From the NCBI GenBank assembly GCA_047631555.1, contig JBLHZY010000001.1:496001-560000 (forward strand): DNA of 64,000 nucleotides, written 5' to 3'. The position numbers were made by a program, and so were the translations under genes. Source of the stretch: JBLHZY01 sp047631555 (GTDB lineage Bacteria > Pseudomonadota > Alphaproteobacteria > Rhodobacterales > Rhodobacteraceae). The notes under the pieces are model-generated. The model did not search any database. It saw only the letters and a program-made list of their open reading frames with translations, and was not told the origin of the DNA. Of this stretch, positions 51,626 to 60,188 are shown one piece after another (position 1 is the first letter of the stretch; each line of letters opens with the position of its first letter).

Positions 51626-52184
51626 TCCAGTCATGGCGCTGAACGGCGCGCGATTTGAAGGCTTCGTTACGATTTCAGAGCAGCCGGTGCGCGGGATGAT
51701 TTCGCTGCGCGCAGACCTGACCAATAGCAAGATCGCCAAACTGGTGAAAAAGCAAACCGGCTGCGAGATGCCCGAACAGGGCGGCGCAGAATTTGGCGAA
51801 GAGGCCGCCGTTTTCTGGATGTCGCCGGATGAGGCGCTTATCTTATGCGACTACAGCGATGCGCCGCGCCGCGCCCTTGCCCTGCGCGAAGAGCTTGGCG
51901 ATATCCATTCCCTCATCACGGTTGTGTCGGACGCGCGGACAAGCTTTCGCATTGAAGGCGCGCAGTGGCGCGATGTTTTGGCCAAGCTTACGCCTGCCGA
52001 TATCGCCCCGGACCACTTCGCCCCCGGCATGCTGCGCCGCTCGCGGATTGCCCAAACCGCGGCCGCCTTTTGGACCGAAGAGGAAGAAAGCGCCGAGCTG
52101 ATCTGCTTTCGCTCGGTCGCACAATATGTGTTTGAGCTGCTGAAAACATCGGCCAAACCGGGCAGCGAATTGAACGTTTTTTAA
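51618..52184 (+). CDS. soxG: Sarcosine oxidase gamma subunit
   Basis: A 188-residue subunit with the family pattern ISLRADLTNSKIAKLV, FWMSPDEALILCDY, VSDARTSFRIEGAQWRDVLAKLTPADI and a C-terminal CFRSVAQYVFELLKTSA. It starts within the last codons of soxA and closes the operon. The 166-base gap to sodB has no clear terminator. Confidence 0.9.
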   Translation: MHDPVMALNGARFEGFVTISEQPVRGMISLRADLTNSKIAKLVKKQTGCEMPEQGGAEFGEEAAVFWMSPDEALILCDYSDAPRRALALREELGDIHSLITVVSDARTSFRIEGAQWRDVLAKLTPADIAPDHFAPGMLRRSRIAQTAAAFWTEEEESAELICFRSVAQYVFELLKTSAKPGSELNVF

Positions 52185-52350
52185 CCGCGCCGCCCTTGCC
52201 ACAGCCCCTCCATTTTTCGGGGCAAAAAGAGGCAGATCCCGGCCGCGCCCCTCAAGGGGACTTTAGCCTATTTGCGCCAAAAGGGCTTGACCCTGCGCGC
52301 GCGGCGGCACAGGTATAGACCAACGAAATTAACGCACAAAGGGGCTTAAA

Positions 52351-52950
52351 ATGGCTTTCGAACTTCCCGATCTTCCCTATGCACATGATGCTTTGGCCGA
52401 TCTTGGCATGTCTAAAGAGACGCTCGAATATCACCACGATCTGCACCACAAAGCCTATGTCGACAATGGCAACAAGCTGATCGCGGGCACAGAATGGGAT
52501 GGCAAATCGCTCGAAGAGATCATCAAGGGCACATATAACGCCACTTCGGTTGCGCAAAACGGCATTTTCAACAACATCTCGCAGCTCTGGAACCACAACC
52601 AGTTTTGGGAAATGATGGGGCCAGGCGGCAATGCAATGCCAAGCGAACTTACCTCTGCACTGACCGAAAGCTTTGGCTCGGTTGATAAATTCAAAGAAGA
52701 ATTCTCCGCTGCGGGCGCAGGTCAGTTCGGCTCTGGCTGGGCATGGCTGGTCAAAGACACCGACGGCGCGCTCAAAGTGACCAAAACAGAAAACGGCGTG
52801 AACCCTGTTTGCTTTGGTCAAACGGCGCTTTTGGGCTGCGATGTTTGGGAGCATTCCTACTACATCGATTTCCGCAACAAACGCCCCGCTTACCTGACCA
52901 ACTTCCTCGACAAGCTGGTCGATTGGGAAAACGTGGCAGGCCGCCTCTAA
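52351..52950 (+). CDS. sodB: Superoxide dismutase, iron type
   Basis: A 199-residue cytoplasmic superoxide dismutase. Metal ligands fit His28 (LEYHHDLHHKAYV), the His of LWNHNQFW, and Asp and His of CDVWEHSYYIDF. Gln in ISQLWNH and FGSGWAWLVKD favour the iron form over manganese. AGGGGC precedes the ATG. A TTGACC at 52287 and TATAGA at 52314 might be its promoter, but the 21-base spacing is long. A terminator follows directly. Confidence 0.95.
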   Translation: MAFELPDLPYAHDALADLGMSKETLEYHHDLHHKAYVDNGNKLIAGTEWDGKSLEEIIKGTYNATSVAQNGIFNNISQLWNHNQFWEMMGPGGNAMPSELTSALTESFGSVDKFKEEFSAAGAGQFGSGWAWLVKDTDGALKVTKTENGVNPVCFGQTALLGCDVWEHSYYIDFRNKRPAYLTNFLDKLVDWENVAGRL

Positions 52951-52976
52951 GGCGCGAATGCACCGCAAATTCTGAG

Positions 52977-53006
52977 AAAAGGGCGCCCAATCGGAGCGCC
53001 CTTTTT
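52977..53006 (+). terminator. Rho-independent terminator after sodB
   Basis: AAAAGGGCGC (52977-52986) pairs with GCGCCCTTTT (52996-53005), followed by a run of T. It is 27 bases after the sodB stop. Confidence 0.85.
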
Positions 53007-53135
53007 GCTGATCCGCGCCCTTGATCCCCTTGCGCGCGCAAGCCATTTCGCCCGCCGCAGCGCGCCCCTTTTTACATTGCGCCCGCGCGCGCTTCATGCG
53101 CTACTGAGCCCTCGATTTCAGCCAAAGGAAACCCA

Positions 53136-54107
53136 ATGAGCGAGCCCGCCAAAGGCATTGCCGCCATGATCGCCGCCTGCGTGATCTGGAGCTTTTCCTC
53201 GCTCTATTACAAATTTCTCGCCGATATTCCGCCCCTCGAAGTGCTTGGGCATCGCTCATTCTGGTCGCTGATTTTCTTTCTGGTGATCCTAGGAGCGCAG
53301 CGCCGCTTGCCTGTCCTTTGGGCCTTGCTCAAGGATCGCAATTCAATGCGCATCGTGGCTTTTGCCGCTCTGGCCATCTCGGCCAATTGGTTTTTCTTCA
53401 TCTATGCGGTGCAAAACGGCCATGCGATGGATGCGAGCTTTGGCTATTACATTTTCCCGCTTCTGGCCGTTCTTATTGGAACGATCGCCTACCGTGAACG
53501 CCTTGGAATGGTTCAGAAAATCGCGATTGGCGCCGTGTTTATTGCGGTGCTTGTTTTGACCATTGGACTTGGAAAATTGCCCTTGGTGGCCTTGGTTCTG
53601 GCCGTCACTTTCGCGCTTTATGGCGTGGCCAAGCGGGGGCTTGCGGCCGGGCCGGTGATCAGCGTCACAGGCGAAGTTGTCCTGCTCGCGCCGTTCGCGA
53701 TTATCTGGCTGCTTGGGGTGCATTTCGCCGGATGGCAGGGCATCGCGGGGGCAGGGGATGCATTGGGCGCGGCGCAAACAGGCGCGCAATCCGCGGCCAA
53801 AATCCAAAGCGCCTTTTTCGGCACGGAGTGGCAAGTAAGCCTGTTGCTGATCTTTGCAGGCCCGCTTACGGCCGTCCCGCTGATCCTGTTTTCCTATGCC
53901 ACCAAGCGGATCAATTACGCCACTCTGGGCCTTGTGCAATACCTCAACCCAACGATCCAATTTGCCATCGCCGTCGGGCTTTATGGCGAGGTGTTTACCC
54001 GCGCCCACGCCATCGCCTTTCCGCTGATCTGGGCCGCCCTCGCGCTTTATACCTATTCGGCAATTTCGCGCGAAAGATCGCTGCGCAAAGCGGCAACCAC
54101 AGCCTGA
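53136..54107 (+). CDS. rarD: EamA-family transporter RarD
   Basis: A 323-residue membrane protein with ten hydrophobic segments in two EamA halves. The N terminus (GIAAMIAACVIWSFSSLYYKFL), EVLGHRSFWSLIFFLVIL and NWFFFIYAVQNGHAMDASFGYYI are characteristic of RarD, a drug/metabolite-superfamily protein named for chloramphenicol sensitivity; its natural cargo is unknown. Its 3' end overlaps the convergent LOG-family gene by 55 bases. Confidence 0.9.
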   Translation: MSEPAKGIAAMIAACVIWSFSSLYYKFLADIPPLEVLGHRSFWSLIFFLVILGAQRRLPVLWALLKDRNSMRIVAFAALAISANWFFFIYAVQNGHAMDASFGYYIFPLLAVLIGTIAYRERLGMVQKIAIGAVFIAVLVLTIGLGKLPLVALVLAVTFALYGVAKRGLAAGPVISVTGEVVLLAPFAIIWLLGVHFAGWQGIAGAGDALGAAQTGAQSAAKIQSAFFGTEWQVSLLLIFAGPLTAVPLILFSYATKRINYATLGLVQYLNPTIQFAIAVGLYGEVFTRAHAIAFPLIWAALALYTYSAISRERSLRKAATTA

Positions 54108-54637
54108 GCATCCGCCAAGACGGTGATGAAATCGAGGATGGATGCATCGGCAAACCCTTGTTCAACCACATGATCCATCAGCGCCACAAGCGGATCCCAA
54201 TAGCCCTCAACATTCATCAAATAGATCGGCTTTTCATGCAGCCCAAGCTGGCGCCATGTCAGCACTTCGAACAGCTCGTCAAGCGATCCCGCACCGCCCG
54301 GCAGAACGACAATTGCGTCTGAATTCATATACATAACCTTTTTGCGCTCATGCATATTCTCGGTGATGATAAAGCGGGTCAGATCGCGTTTGCCGACCTC
54401 ATGGGTCAACAAATGCGTCGGGATAACGCCAAAGGTCTCGCCGCCGGCCTCCTGCGTGGCATTGGCAACCGCCCCCATAAGCCCAATGTCGCCCGCCCCA
54501 TAGACAAGCCGAAAATCCTGCGCCGCGAGCATGCCGCCCAAGGCGCGCGCCTGCGCCTCATAGGCCGGATTGGCCCCCATGCGCGAGCCGCAATAAACGC
54601 AGACAGAGAGTTTGGCGGTGATTTTGGGCGATGACAT
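54053..54637 (-). CDS. LOG-family nucleotide phosphoribohydrolase (TIGR00730 type)
   Basis: A 194-residue Rossmann-fold protein. It has VCVYCGSRMGANPAY at the start, RLVYGAGDIGLMG, and the active-site pair MHERKKVMYMNSDAIVVLPGGAGSLDELFEVLTW. The PGGxGTxxE motif is present with Ser for Thr. Members release the base from cytokinin or adenosine monophosphates; bacterial roles vary. Tail-to-tail with rarD, overlapping by 55 bases. Confidence 0.92.
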   Translation of the reverse strand: MSSPKITAKLSVCVYCGSRMGANPAYEAQARALGGMLAAQDFRLVYGAGDIGLMGAVANATQEAGGETFGVIPTHLLTHEVGKRDLTRFIITENMHERKKVMYMNSDAIVVLPGGAGSLDELFEVLTWRQLGLHEKPIYLMNVEGYWDPLVALMDHVVEQGFADASILDFITVLADAQAVVAALRSDLSREIAE

Positions 54638-54736
54638 GATGTCCCTTTCGCGAAATGCGGTTTTGACCCGTGTTACCTTGGTTGTTATGCTCTCTCAAGC
54701 GCTGGACGGGGATCAGCGCACAGGGGAGAGACGAGC

Positions 54737-56014
54737 ATGGCAAATATTCAGGGCGGCGCGCTGACGACGCGGCTGGCAATTGGGGGCGCGATCGCGGTCA
54801 TTCTGGCCGTTGTTGGCTATATGATTTGGCTGCGCCCGGCGCCAGAAGTTGCCCTGTCCGAGGCTGCTTTGCCCACGGCCACAGCGCCCGAAGCGCCCGC
54901 GCCGCTGGCCGCCACGTCTCAAGCAAATGCGCCGAACGCGCTGCCTGAGCTTTTGGTTGATATTTTTCGCACAGATGCCGACGGCGCGACGATTATTGCC
55001 GGCACATCGGCCCCCGGAAGCACCATTCAGATTGATCTCGACGGCGCCCCCTTGAGAGAGGTCCAAGAAAGCGGCGGCGAATTCGTTGCCCTGTTTGAAA
55101 TTGCCCCCAACGGCCTTCAGCGCCTGTTGGAGATTGCCGCAATTGATGCCGATGGCAAACCGATCACCCAAAAGCGCAACTTCATTATCGCCCCGCGAAA
55201 TGTCCAAACAGCGGCGCTGAGTACGCAGGAAACGCCAGCAGTAAGCGCGCCAGAAACAACCGCCGAACCGACAACAGAACCGGCCAAAACTGCTGAAACA
55301 CCGGCTGAAAATCTGGCTGAAACAGCGGCCGAAACTCAGGTCGAAACTCAGGCCGAAAACACGCCAAACCAAGCGACAGCGTCAGCTCAGCCCCCCGCCC
55401 AAACCCCCAATGAGACCGCCGCAGCCCCCGAGGCGCCGGATGTTTTGGTGGCCTCCTCAGAGGGCATCCGTGTGGTTCAAAGCGGCGCAGGGCCCAATAT
55501 CGAGGCGCAAGTTGTGATCGATACAATCACCTATGACGCCGAAGGCGATGTGCAGCTTGCCGGGCGCGCGCCTGCCAATGGATCGGTGCGGGTCTATATC
55601 GACAACGCCCCGCTGAAGACGGCAAAAATCGCGCCCGATGGCCAATGGAAAACCCCGCTCCCGCAGATCGATGCAGGGGTCTATACGCTGCGTGTGGATC
55701 AGCTTGGCGCCGATGGCAGCGTCGCCTCGCGCGCCGAAACCCCCTTTCAACGCGAAGATCCCGCCGCCCTTGCCAGCCTCGCGGCGAGCCAAAAACAAAC
55801 CAATGTTACGCGCCCCGCTGAGGAGCAAACGCCCGCAACAGGTGTGCAAGTCTCGCGCATGACCGTTCAGCCGGGAAATACACTTTGGGGAATAGCATCA
55901 GAGACTTACGGCGATGGAATGCTGTTTGTGCGCCTGTTTGAGGCCAACAAAGCGACCATTCGCGATCCCGATTTGATCTATCCGGGGCAGGTCTTTGCGC
56001 TGCCCGAACGCTAG
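54737..56014 (+). CDS. Membrane-anchored LysM protein with low-complexity linker
   Basis: A 425-residue protein. One N-terminal membrane helix (LAIGGAIAVILAVVGYMIWL, about 12-31), a first Ig-like domain (about 72-150; IAGTSAPGSTIQIDLDG), a linker of about 90 residues rich in Thr, Glu, Ala and Pro (about 155-240; ETQVETQAEN), a second similar domain (about 250-340; LAGRAPANGSVRVYIDN), and a C-terminal LysM module (MTVQPGNTLWGIASETYGDG, YPGQVFALP) that would bind peptidoglycan. It probably spans the periplasm. The stop overlaps the convergent arsR-type gene by four bases. Confidence 0.85.
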   Translation: MANIQGGALTTRLAIGGAIAVILAVVGYMIWLRPAPEVALSEAALPTATAPEAPAPLAATSQANAPNALPELLVDIFRTDADGATIIAGTSAPGSTIQIDLDGAPLREVQESGGEFVALFEIAPNGLQRLLEIAAIDADGKPITQKRNFIIAPRNVQTAALSTQETPAVSAPETTAEPTTEPAKTAETPAENLAETAAETQVETQAENTPNQATASAQPPAQTPNETAAAPEAPDVLVASSEGIRVVQSGAGPNIEAQVVIDTITYDAEGDVQLAGRAPANGSVRVYIDNAPLKTAKIAPDGQWKTPLPQIDAGVYTLRVDQLGADGSVASRAETPFQREDPAALASLAASQKQTNVTRPAEEQTPATGVQVSRMTVQPGNTLWGIASETYGDGMLFVRLFEANKATIRDPDLIYPGQVFALPER

Positions 56015-56367
56015 CTCAACGGGCGGATTTTGCCAGAGGGATTGAGCTGCTCGATCCCGCTGCAATGCCCGCCCAAGGCCGGATCGCAACAGCCGCAATC
56101 GGTAAAGAGATATGAGATCAACCCGCCCAGAACTTCGAGCCGCGCGCAGTAAAACACATGCCGGCTTTCGCGCCGCGATGTGATCAGCCCGCAGCCCTCA
56201 AGTGCAGCAAGATGAAACGACAGCCGCGAGGCCTTTGCGCCCAAACGCCCGCCGATTTCCCCCGCGCAATAGCCGGTTTTGCCCTGCGGCACGAGAAGGC
56301 GCATGATTGCAAGGCGCGTCTCATGCGCTAGGGCCGCAAGACAATCGAGGGCTTTACCATCTTCCAT
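56011..56367 (-). CDS. ArsR-family metalloid-sensing repressor
   Basis: A 118-residue winged-helix repressor (LDCLAALAHETRLAIMRLL, then GAKASRLSFHLAALEGCGLI). A cysteine cluster lies at the C terminus: Cys91, Cys93, Cys94 and Cys102 (CGCCDPALGGHC). This resembles the C-terminal site of Acidithiobacillus ArsR rather than the ELCVCDL site of E. coli ArsR, so As(III) or a thiophilic metal is the likely signal. The ATG begins three bases from a near-perfect operator (56370-56393) shared with the divergent exporter gene. Confidence 0.88.
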   Translation of the reverse strand: MEDGKALDCLAALAHETRLAIMRLLVPQGKTGYCAGEIGGRLGAKASRLSFHLAALEGCGLITSRRESRHVFYCARLEVLGGLISYLFTDCGCCDPALGGHCSGIEQLNPSGKIRPLS

Positions 56368-56369
56368 AT

Positions 56370-56393
56370 TTCAACTACTCATGAATTGTTGAA
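56370..56393. promoter_or_regulatory. ArsR-type operator between the regulator and exporter genes
   Basis: TTCAAC (56370-56375) and GTTGAA (56388-56393) form an inverted repeat with a 12-bp spacer. The 24-bp site is symmetric at 20 positions and centred on TCATGA. It lies directly before the repressor start codon and upstream of the divergent ABC exporter. Confidence 0.75.
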
Positions 56394-56490
56394 TTAACAT
56401 ATCTATAGGCTAAGCTAGGCGACAGATCAACAAGTCTGCTGCGCGCGCGCCAATAGGGGCCAATGGCCCATACCAAAAGGCCGAGAGTTC

Positions 56491-58329
56491 ATGAGCAGCA
56501 GACACGCCACCATCACAACGACAAAAGTCCCAAAAGGCAGCCTGAAAATCGTTCGCAAGGTGATGCCATATCTTTGGCCCGCGGATGAGGCTTGGGTCCG
56601 GCGGCGCGTCACGGTGGCGCTTGTGATGCTGTTGATCGCTAAGATCATCGTCGTGGCGACACCGTTTTTGTATAAGGCAGCGGTCGATGTTTTGGCTGGC
56701 GATGGCGGCTCTTCGGCGCGGCTGATGGCGCTTGGGGCGGTGGGGCTGACGGTCGCTTATGGCGGCGCGCGGGTGATGAACGTGGGCTTTCAACAGCTTC
56801 GGGATGTGGTCTTTGCCCCCGTCGGGCAGCGCGCCCTTCGCGCCCTTGCGCTGGAAACCTTCCGCCATATTCACCGCCTCTCAATGCGCTATCACATCAC
56901 CCGCAAAACCGGCGGGCTGAGCCGGATCATGGAGCGCGGCGTCAAAGGTGTTGAGTTCCTGTTGCGCTTTTTGCTCTTTTCGATCGGACCGCTGATCCTT
57001 GAACTGGCAATGGTCTCGGTTGTGCTCTTTGTGGTGTTTGACGTTCGGTATTTGGTCATCGTCGTGGCGACGATCACCGCCTATGTCGCCTTTACCTTCA
57101 AAATCACCGAATGGCGGGTCAAAATCCGCAAGGAAATGAACGATCAAGACACCGACGCCAATCAAAAGGCGATCGACAGTCTGCTCAATTTCGAGACGGT
57201 AAAATACTTCGGCGCCGAGGCCCGCGAGGCCGCCCGCTATGATGCCTCGATGGAGCGCTATGTGGATGCCGCCTTGCGCACCAACTATTCGCTCGCCGCG
57301 CTCAATTTTGGCCAAAGCTTTTTGATCACATTGGGGCTGATTGGCGTCATGGTGCTTGCCGCTATTGGGGTCGGCAATGGCCAGCTGACGGTTGGGGATT
57401 TTGTGATGGTCAACGCCTATATGATCCAGATCACCATGCCGTTAAACTTCCTTGGAACGGTTTACCGCGAAATTCGCCAAGCGCTTGTCGATATGGGCGA
57501 GATGTTCGATTTGTTAGAGCAACCGGCCGAAGTCGTCGATAAACCAGACGCAAAAGTTCTAAATGTGCAAGCGGGCGAGGTCGTTTTTGAGAATGTCGCC
57601 TTTGGTTATGATCCCGAGCGCCCCATTCTGAAAGGCGTCGATCTGAGTGTAAAACGCGGCGAAACCATCGCGATTGTCGGCCCCTCTGGTTCGGGCAAAT
57701 CGACCATCGGGCGGCTGTTGTTTCGCTTTTACGATGTGGCGGGAGGGGCTGTGCGCATCGATGGCCAAGACCTGCGCGATGTGACCCAAGCCAGCCTTCA
57801 CAGCGCCGTTGGCGTTGTCCCGCAGGACACGGTTTTGTTCAACGACACCATCTATTACAACATCGCTTATGGCCGCCCGGAGGCCAGCCGCGCCGAGGTC
57901 GAAGCCGCCGCCAAGGCCGCTAAAATTCATGATTTCGTCTCCAGCCTGCCGGAGGGTTACCAAACCCAAGTTGGCGAGCGCGGATTGAAGCTTTCGGGCG
58001 GCGAAAAACAGCGTGTTGGCATCGCGCGCACGCTTCTTAAAAATCCGCCGATCCTGTTGCTGGATGAAGCAACAAGTGCGCTCGACACGCAAACCGAGCG
58101 CGACATCCAAGAAAGCCTGCGCGAAATGGCGCAGGGGCGCGCGGTTCTGACCATCGCGCACCGCCTTTCAACCATTGTCGATGCGGACCGGATCATCGTT
58201 CTTGAGGATGGGTTGGTGCGCGAGCAGGGCACCCATGATGAATTGCTCGATCAGAACGGGCGCTATGCGGCCATGTGGCATCGTCAGGCTTCCGAAACCC
58301 CCGAAATTCCTGCGCAGATCGCTTCATAA
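56491..58329 (+). CDS. Atm1/HMT1-type ABC exporter (fused permease-ATPase)
   Basis: A 612-residue half-transporter. About six membrane helices (residues 40-350) include the Atm1-like segment MRYHITRKTGGLSRIMERGVKGVEFLLRF and QKAIDSLLNFETVKYFGAE. The ATPase has Walker A VGPSGSGKST, signature LSGGEKQR and Walker B ILLLDEATSALD. Atm1 proteins export glutathione-bound metals or sulfur compounds. Divergent from the ArsR repressor with an operator between them, which suggests induction by metalloid or thiophilic metal. A stem-loop follows at 58361-58405. Confidence 0.92.
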   Translation: MSSRHATITTTKVPKGSLKIVRKVMPYLWPADEAWVRRRVTVALVMLLIAKIIVVATPFLYKAAVDVLAGDGGSSARLMALGAVGLTVAYGGARVMNVGFQQLRDVVFAPVGQRALRALALETFRHIHRLSMRYHITRKTGGLSRIMERGVKGVEFLLRFLLFSIGPLILELAMVSVVLFVVFDVRYLVIVVATITAYVAFTFKITEWRVKIRKEMNDQDTDANQKAIDSLLNFETVKYFGAEAREAARYDASMERYVDAALRTNYSLAALNFGQSFLITLGLIGVMVLAAIGVGNGQLTVGDFVMVNAYMIQITMPLNFLGTVYREIRQALVDMGEMFDLLEQPAEVVDKPDAKVLNVQAGEVVFENVAFGYDPERPILKGVDLSVKRGETIAIVGPSGSGKSTIGRLLFRFYDVAGGAVRIDGQDLRDVTQASLHSAVGVVPQDTVLFNDTIYYNIAYGRPEASRAEVEAAAKAAKIHDFVSSLPEGYQTQVGERGLKLSGGEKQRVGIARTLLKNPPILLLDEATSALDTQTERDIQESLREMAQGRAVLTIAHRLSTIVDADRIIVLEDGLVREQGTHDELLDQNGRYAAMWHRQASETPEIPAQIAS

Positions 58330-58360
58330 CCCCTCAAAAACAGGCGCAAATGCAACGATG

Positions 58361-58405
58361 GCGCAAAATTCGTGCCCGAGGGCTTGCCCCAAAGGCATTT
58401 TGCGC
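58361..58405 (+). other. Inverted repeat in the leader of trgA
   Basis: GCGCAAAAT (58361-58369) and ATTTTGCGC (58397-58405) are a perfect 9-bp inverted repeat with 27 bases between; TGCC/GGCA can extend the stem after a bulge. GGCGCAAA is also repeated directly at 58343-58350 and 58360-58367. It could end the exporter transcript or act in the trgA leader. Confidence 0.5.
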
Positions 58406-58459
58406 AGAAATTTACGCCAAACGAGCGCAGCGCTCATAACAAATGCAATGCGGGCCCCC

Positions 58460-58900
58460 ATGGTTACATTTCCACAATTGATTGCAGCGGTTTGGTTTGG
58501 CGCCCTGGCATGGATTTGCGCGGGCTTGGTTGTGCCGCTTTTGCCCGAGGGGACAGCGCTCGGATACTACTACTATATTAACGCAATTATCGGGGTGATT
58601 ATGGGCTGGCGCTTCATGGGGCGGCGCGCATTTGATCAGCTGAGCCAACAAATCGGCTATGGTATCACCACGTCTTTGTTGTTTGTTTTCTGGGCCTTGA
58701 TCGCTTTTGGCGGCTATGAAATGTATCGCCGCTCAATCCGGATGCGCTATGACGGGCCGGTTGAAGCCTTGGTCGATATGGTCGGTCAAATTAAGGATTA
58801 CGCCATTCTGATCGCAACCCCATCTGTGATGGGCCCGCTGATTATAGGCGGGGCGATTGGCGGCGTTGTCGTTTGGTATACGAGCAAACGAACCTCGTGA
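58460..58900 (+). CDS. trgA: TrgA family membrane protein (tellurite resistance locus)
   Basis: A 146-residue membrane protein with four hydrophobic segments: LIAAVWFGALAWICAGLVVPLLP, YYYINAIIGVIMGW, TTSLLFVFWALIAFGGYEMYR and PLIIGGAIGGVVVWY. The pattern and its position before trgB and cysK match Rhodobacter sphaeroides TrgA. The start is uncertain; the ATG at 58460 gives the usual family N terminus, the ATG at 58448 would add four residues. The stop overlaps the GTG start of trgB. Confidence 0.85.
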   Translation: MVTFPQLIAAVWFGALAWICAGLVVPLLPEGTALGYYYYINAIIGVIMGWRFMGRRAFDQLSQQIGYGITTSLLFVFWALIAFGGYEMYRRSIRMRYDGPVEALVDMVGQIKDYAILIATPSVMGPLIIGGAIGGVVVWYTSKRTS

Positions 58901-60027
58901 TTTACGGCGATATTTTTCTTTGTGGCTTGATGGAAGATGCGGCCATGCAAGCGGCTGTTTTGGGCATAGATGCGGCGGGCGAGGCGGCAAGCCTTGCGGG
59001 ATTTGACGTCGTTTGCGCGGCTGAAAGCCCGTTTGGGCAGCTGGTTGAGCATAGTGAACGCAGGGCGCATGGGGTGATCCTGCGCGGGCTGTCCGAAAAC
59101 GCGCGCCAACGGCTTGAATTTGCAGCCAGAGTTTTCGAAGCTCAGGCGCAAGCGATTGTTACGTCCGATCAAAACCTGATCCATTTTTCCGCGCCCCTTT
59201 TGCAACAAACACCGTTTGAGCGCGTGACCTTGCAGGGCGAGGCACCAAAAATCGCCGTGCAGGCTATCCGCGAATTGATGCGGTATTTCGGCTCAAAAGT
59301 GTTCAGCGAAAGCGATTTGCGACGCCGCTATCCATTGATGAAAGCGCGCGCCGCTTCCGCCCTGCGCGCCCAATCTGCGCGCCCAAATTCCTTCAGTACG
59401 CCGCGCAGTCGATCTGATATTACTGTTATAGATCAAAGGCTTCCATATTCAAACTTCTTTGCCGTGGAAGAGGATGATCTTCGTTTCAAAACCTATAGCG
59501 GCACGCAAAGCGCGGTAATAACACGCGCAGGATTTATGCAATGCGATGCGGTGACGGTGCTGCCCTATGACCCTGTGCGCGATTGCGTTTTGCTCGTCGA
59601 GCAGTTTCGCTTCGGGCCCTATATCCGCGGCGACGCCAATCCTTGGTCGCTTGAGCCGATTGCCGGGCGGGTTGACCCAGACGAGGGGCCAGAGGCGGCG
59701 GCGCATCGCGAAGCCATTGAAGAGGCGCATCTCACGCTCAAATCTTTGCATAAAATCGCCCAGTATTATCCCTCGCCGGGCGCAGTCAGCGAATATCTCT
59801 ATTCTTATGTGGCGCTCGCTGACCTGCCCGACGATATTGAAGGCGTCGCGGGACTGGACATTGAGGACGAGGATATTCGCTCGATCCGGGTGCCGTTTGG
59901 CGCGCTGATGGCAGCGATTGAAACGGGCGAAATCAACAACGGCCCGCTGATATTAAGCGCGCAGTGGCTTGCCGCCAATCGCACCCACTTGCAAAGCCTT
60001 CAAACGTCCCCCGAAAGAGCGGATTAG
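58897..60027 (+). CDS. trgB: TrgB: gamma-glutamylcyclotransferase-like domain plus NUDIX hydrolase
   Basis: A 376-residue two-domain protein. Residues 1-130 resemble the AIG2/gamma-glutamylcyclotransferase-like fold (YGDIFLCGLMEDAAM). Residues 180-376 are an ADP-ribose-pyrophosphatase-type NUDIX domain, with the box GRVDPDEGPEAAAHREAIEEAH near residue 245-266, where His replaces the usual Gly after EEx. I start at the GTG at 58897, which overlaps the trgA stop (GTGA); longer starts lie inside trgA. In Rhodobacter sphaeroides trgAB with cysK raises tellurite resistance. The exact reaction is unknown. Confidence 0.85.
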   Translation: MIYGDIFLCGLMEDAAMQAAVLGIDAAGEAASLAGFDVVCAAESPFGQLVEHSERRAHGVILRGLSENARQRLEFAARVFEAQAQAIVTSDQNLIHFSAPLLQQTPFERVTLQGEAPKIAVQAIRELMRYFGSKVFSESDLRRRYPLMKARAASALRAQSARPNSFSTPRSRSDITVIDQRLPYSNFFAVEEDDLRFKTYSGTQSAVITRAGFMQCDAVTVLPYDPVRDCVLLVEQFRFGPYIRGDANPWSLEPIAGRVDPDEGPEAAAHREAIEEAHLTLKSLHKIAQYYPSPGAVSEYLYSYVALADLPDDIEGVAGLDIEDEDIRSIRVPFGALMAAIETGEINNGPLILSAQWLAANRTHLQSLQTSPERAD

Positions 60028-60188
60028 AGGTCCTGCATGCAAAGCGCCGCGCAGGACGCTGTTCGCAAGTGCTTCAAACCCGTAGAATTCCCTCCCAATT
60101 TGCCCTGCATACGCTTGAGTTTCCAGCACGTGAGTTCTACACATTCAAGGAGCGGCAAGCGAACCGCCATGCAAGAATAGGAGCAGCC

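Noticed and set aside
50324..51739. 471-codon minus-strand frame across soxA and soxG
   Set aside because: Shadow frame; it crosses two real overlapping genes and shows no family features.
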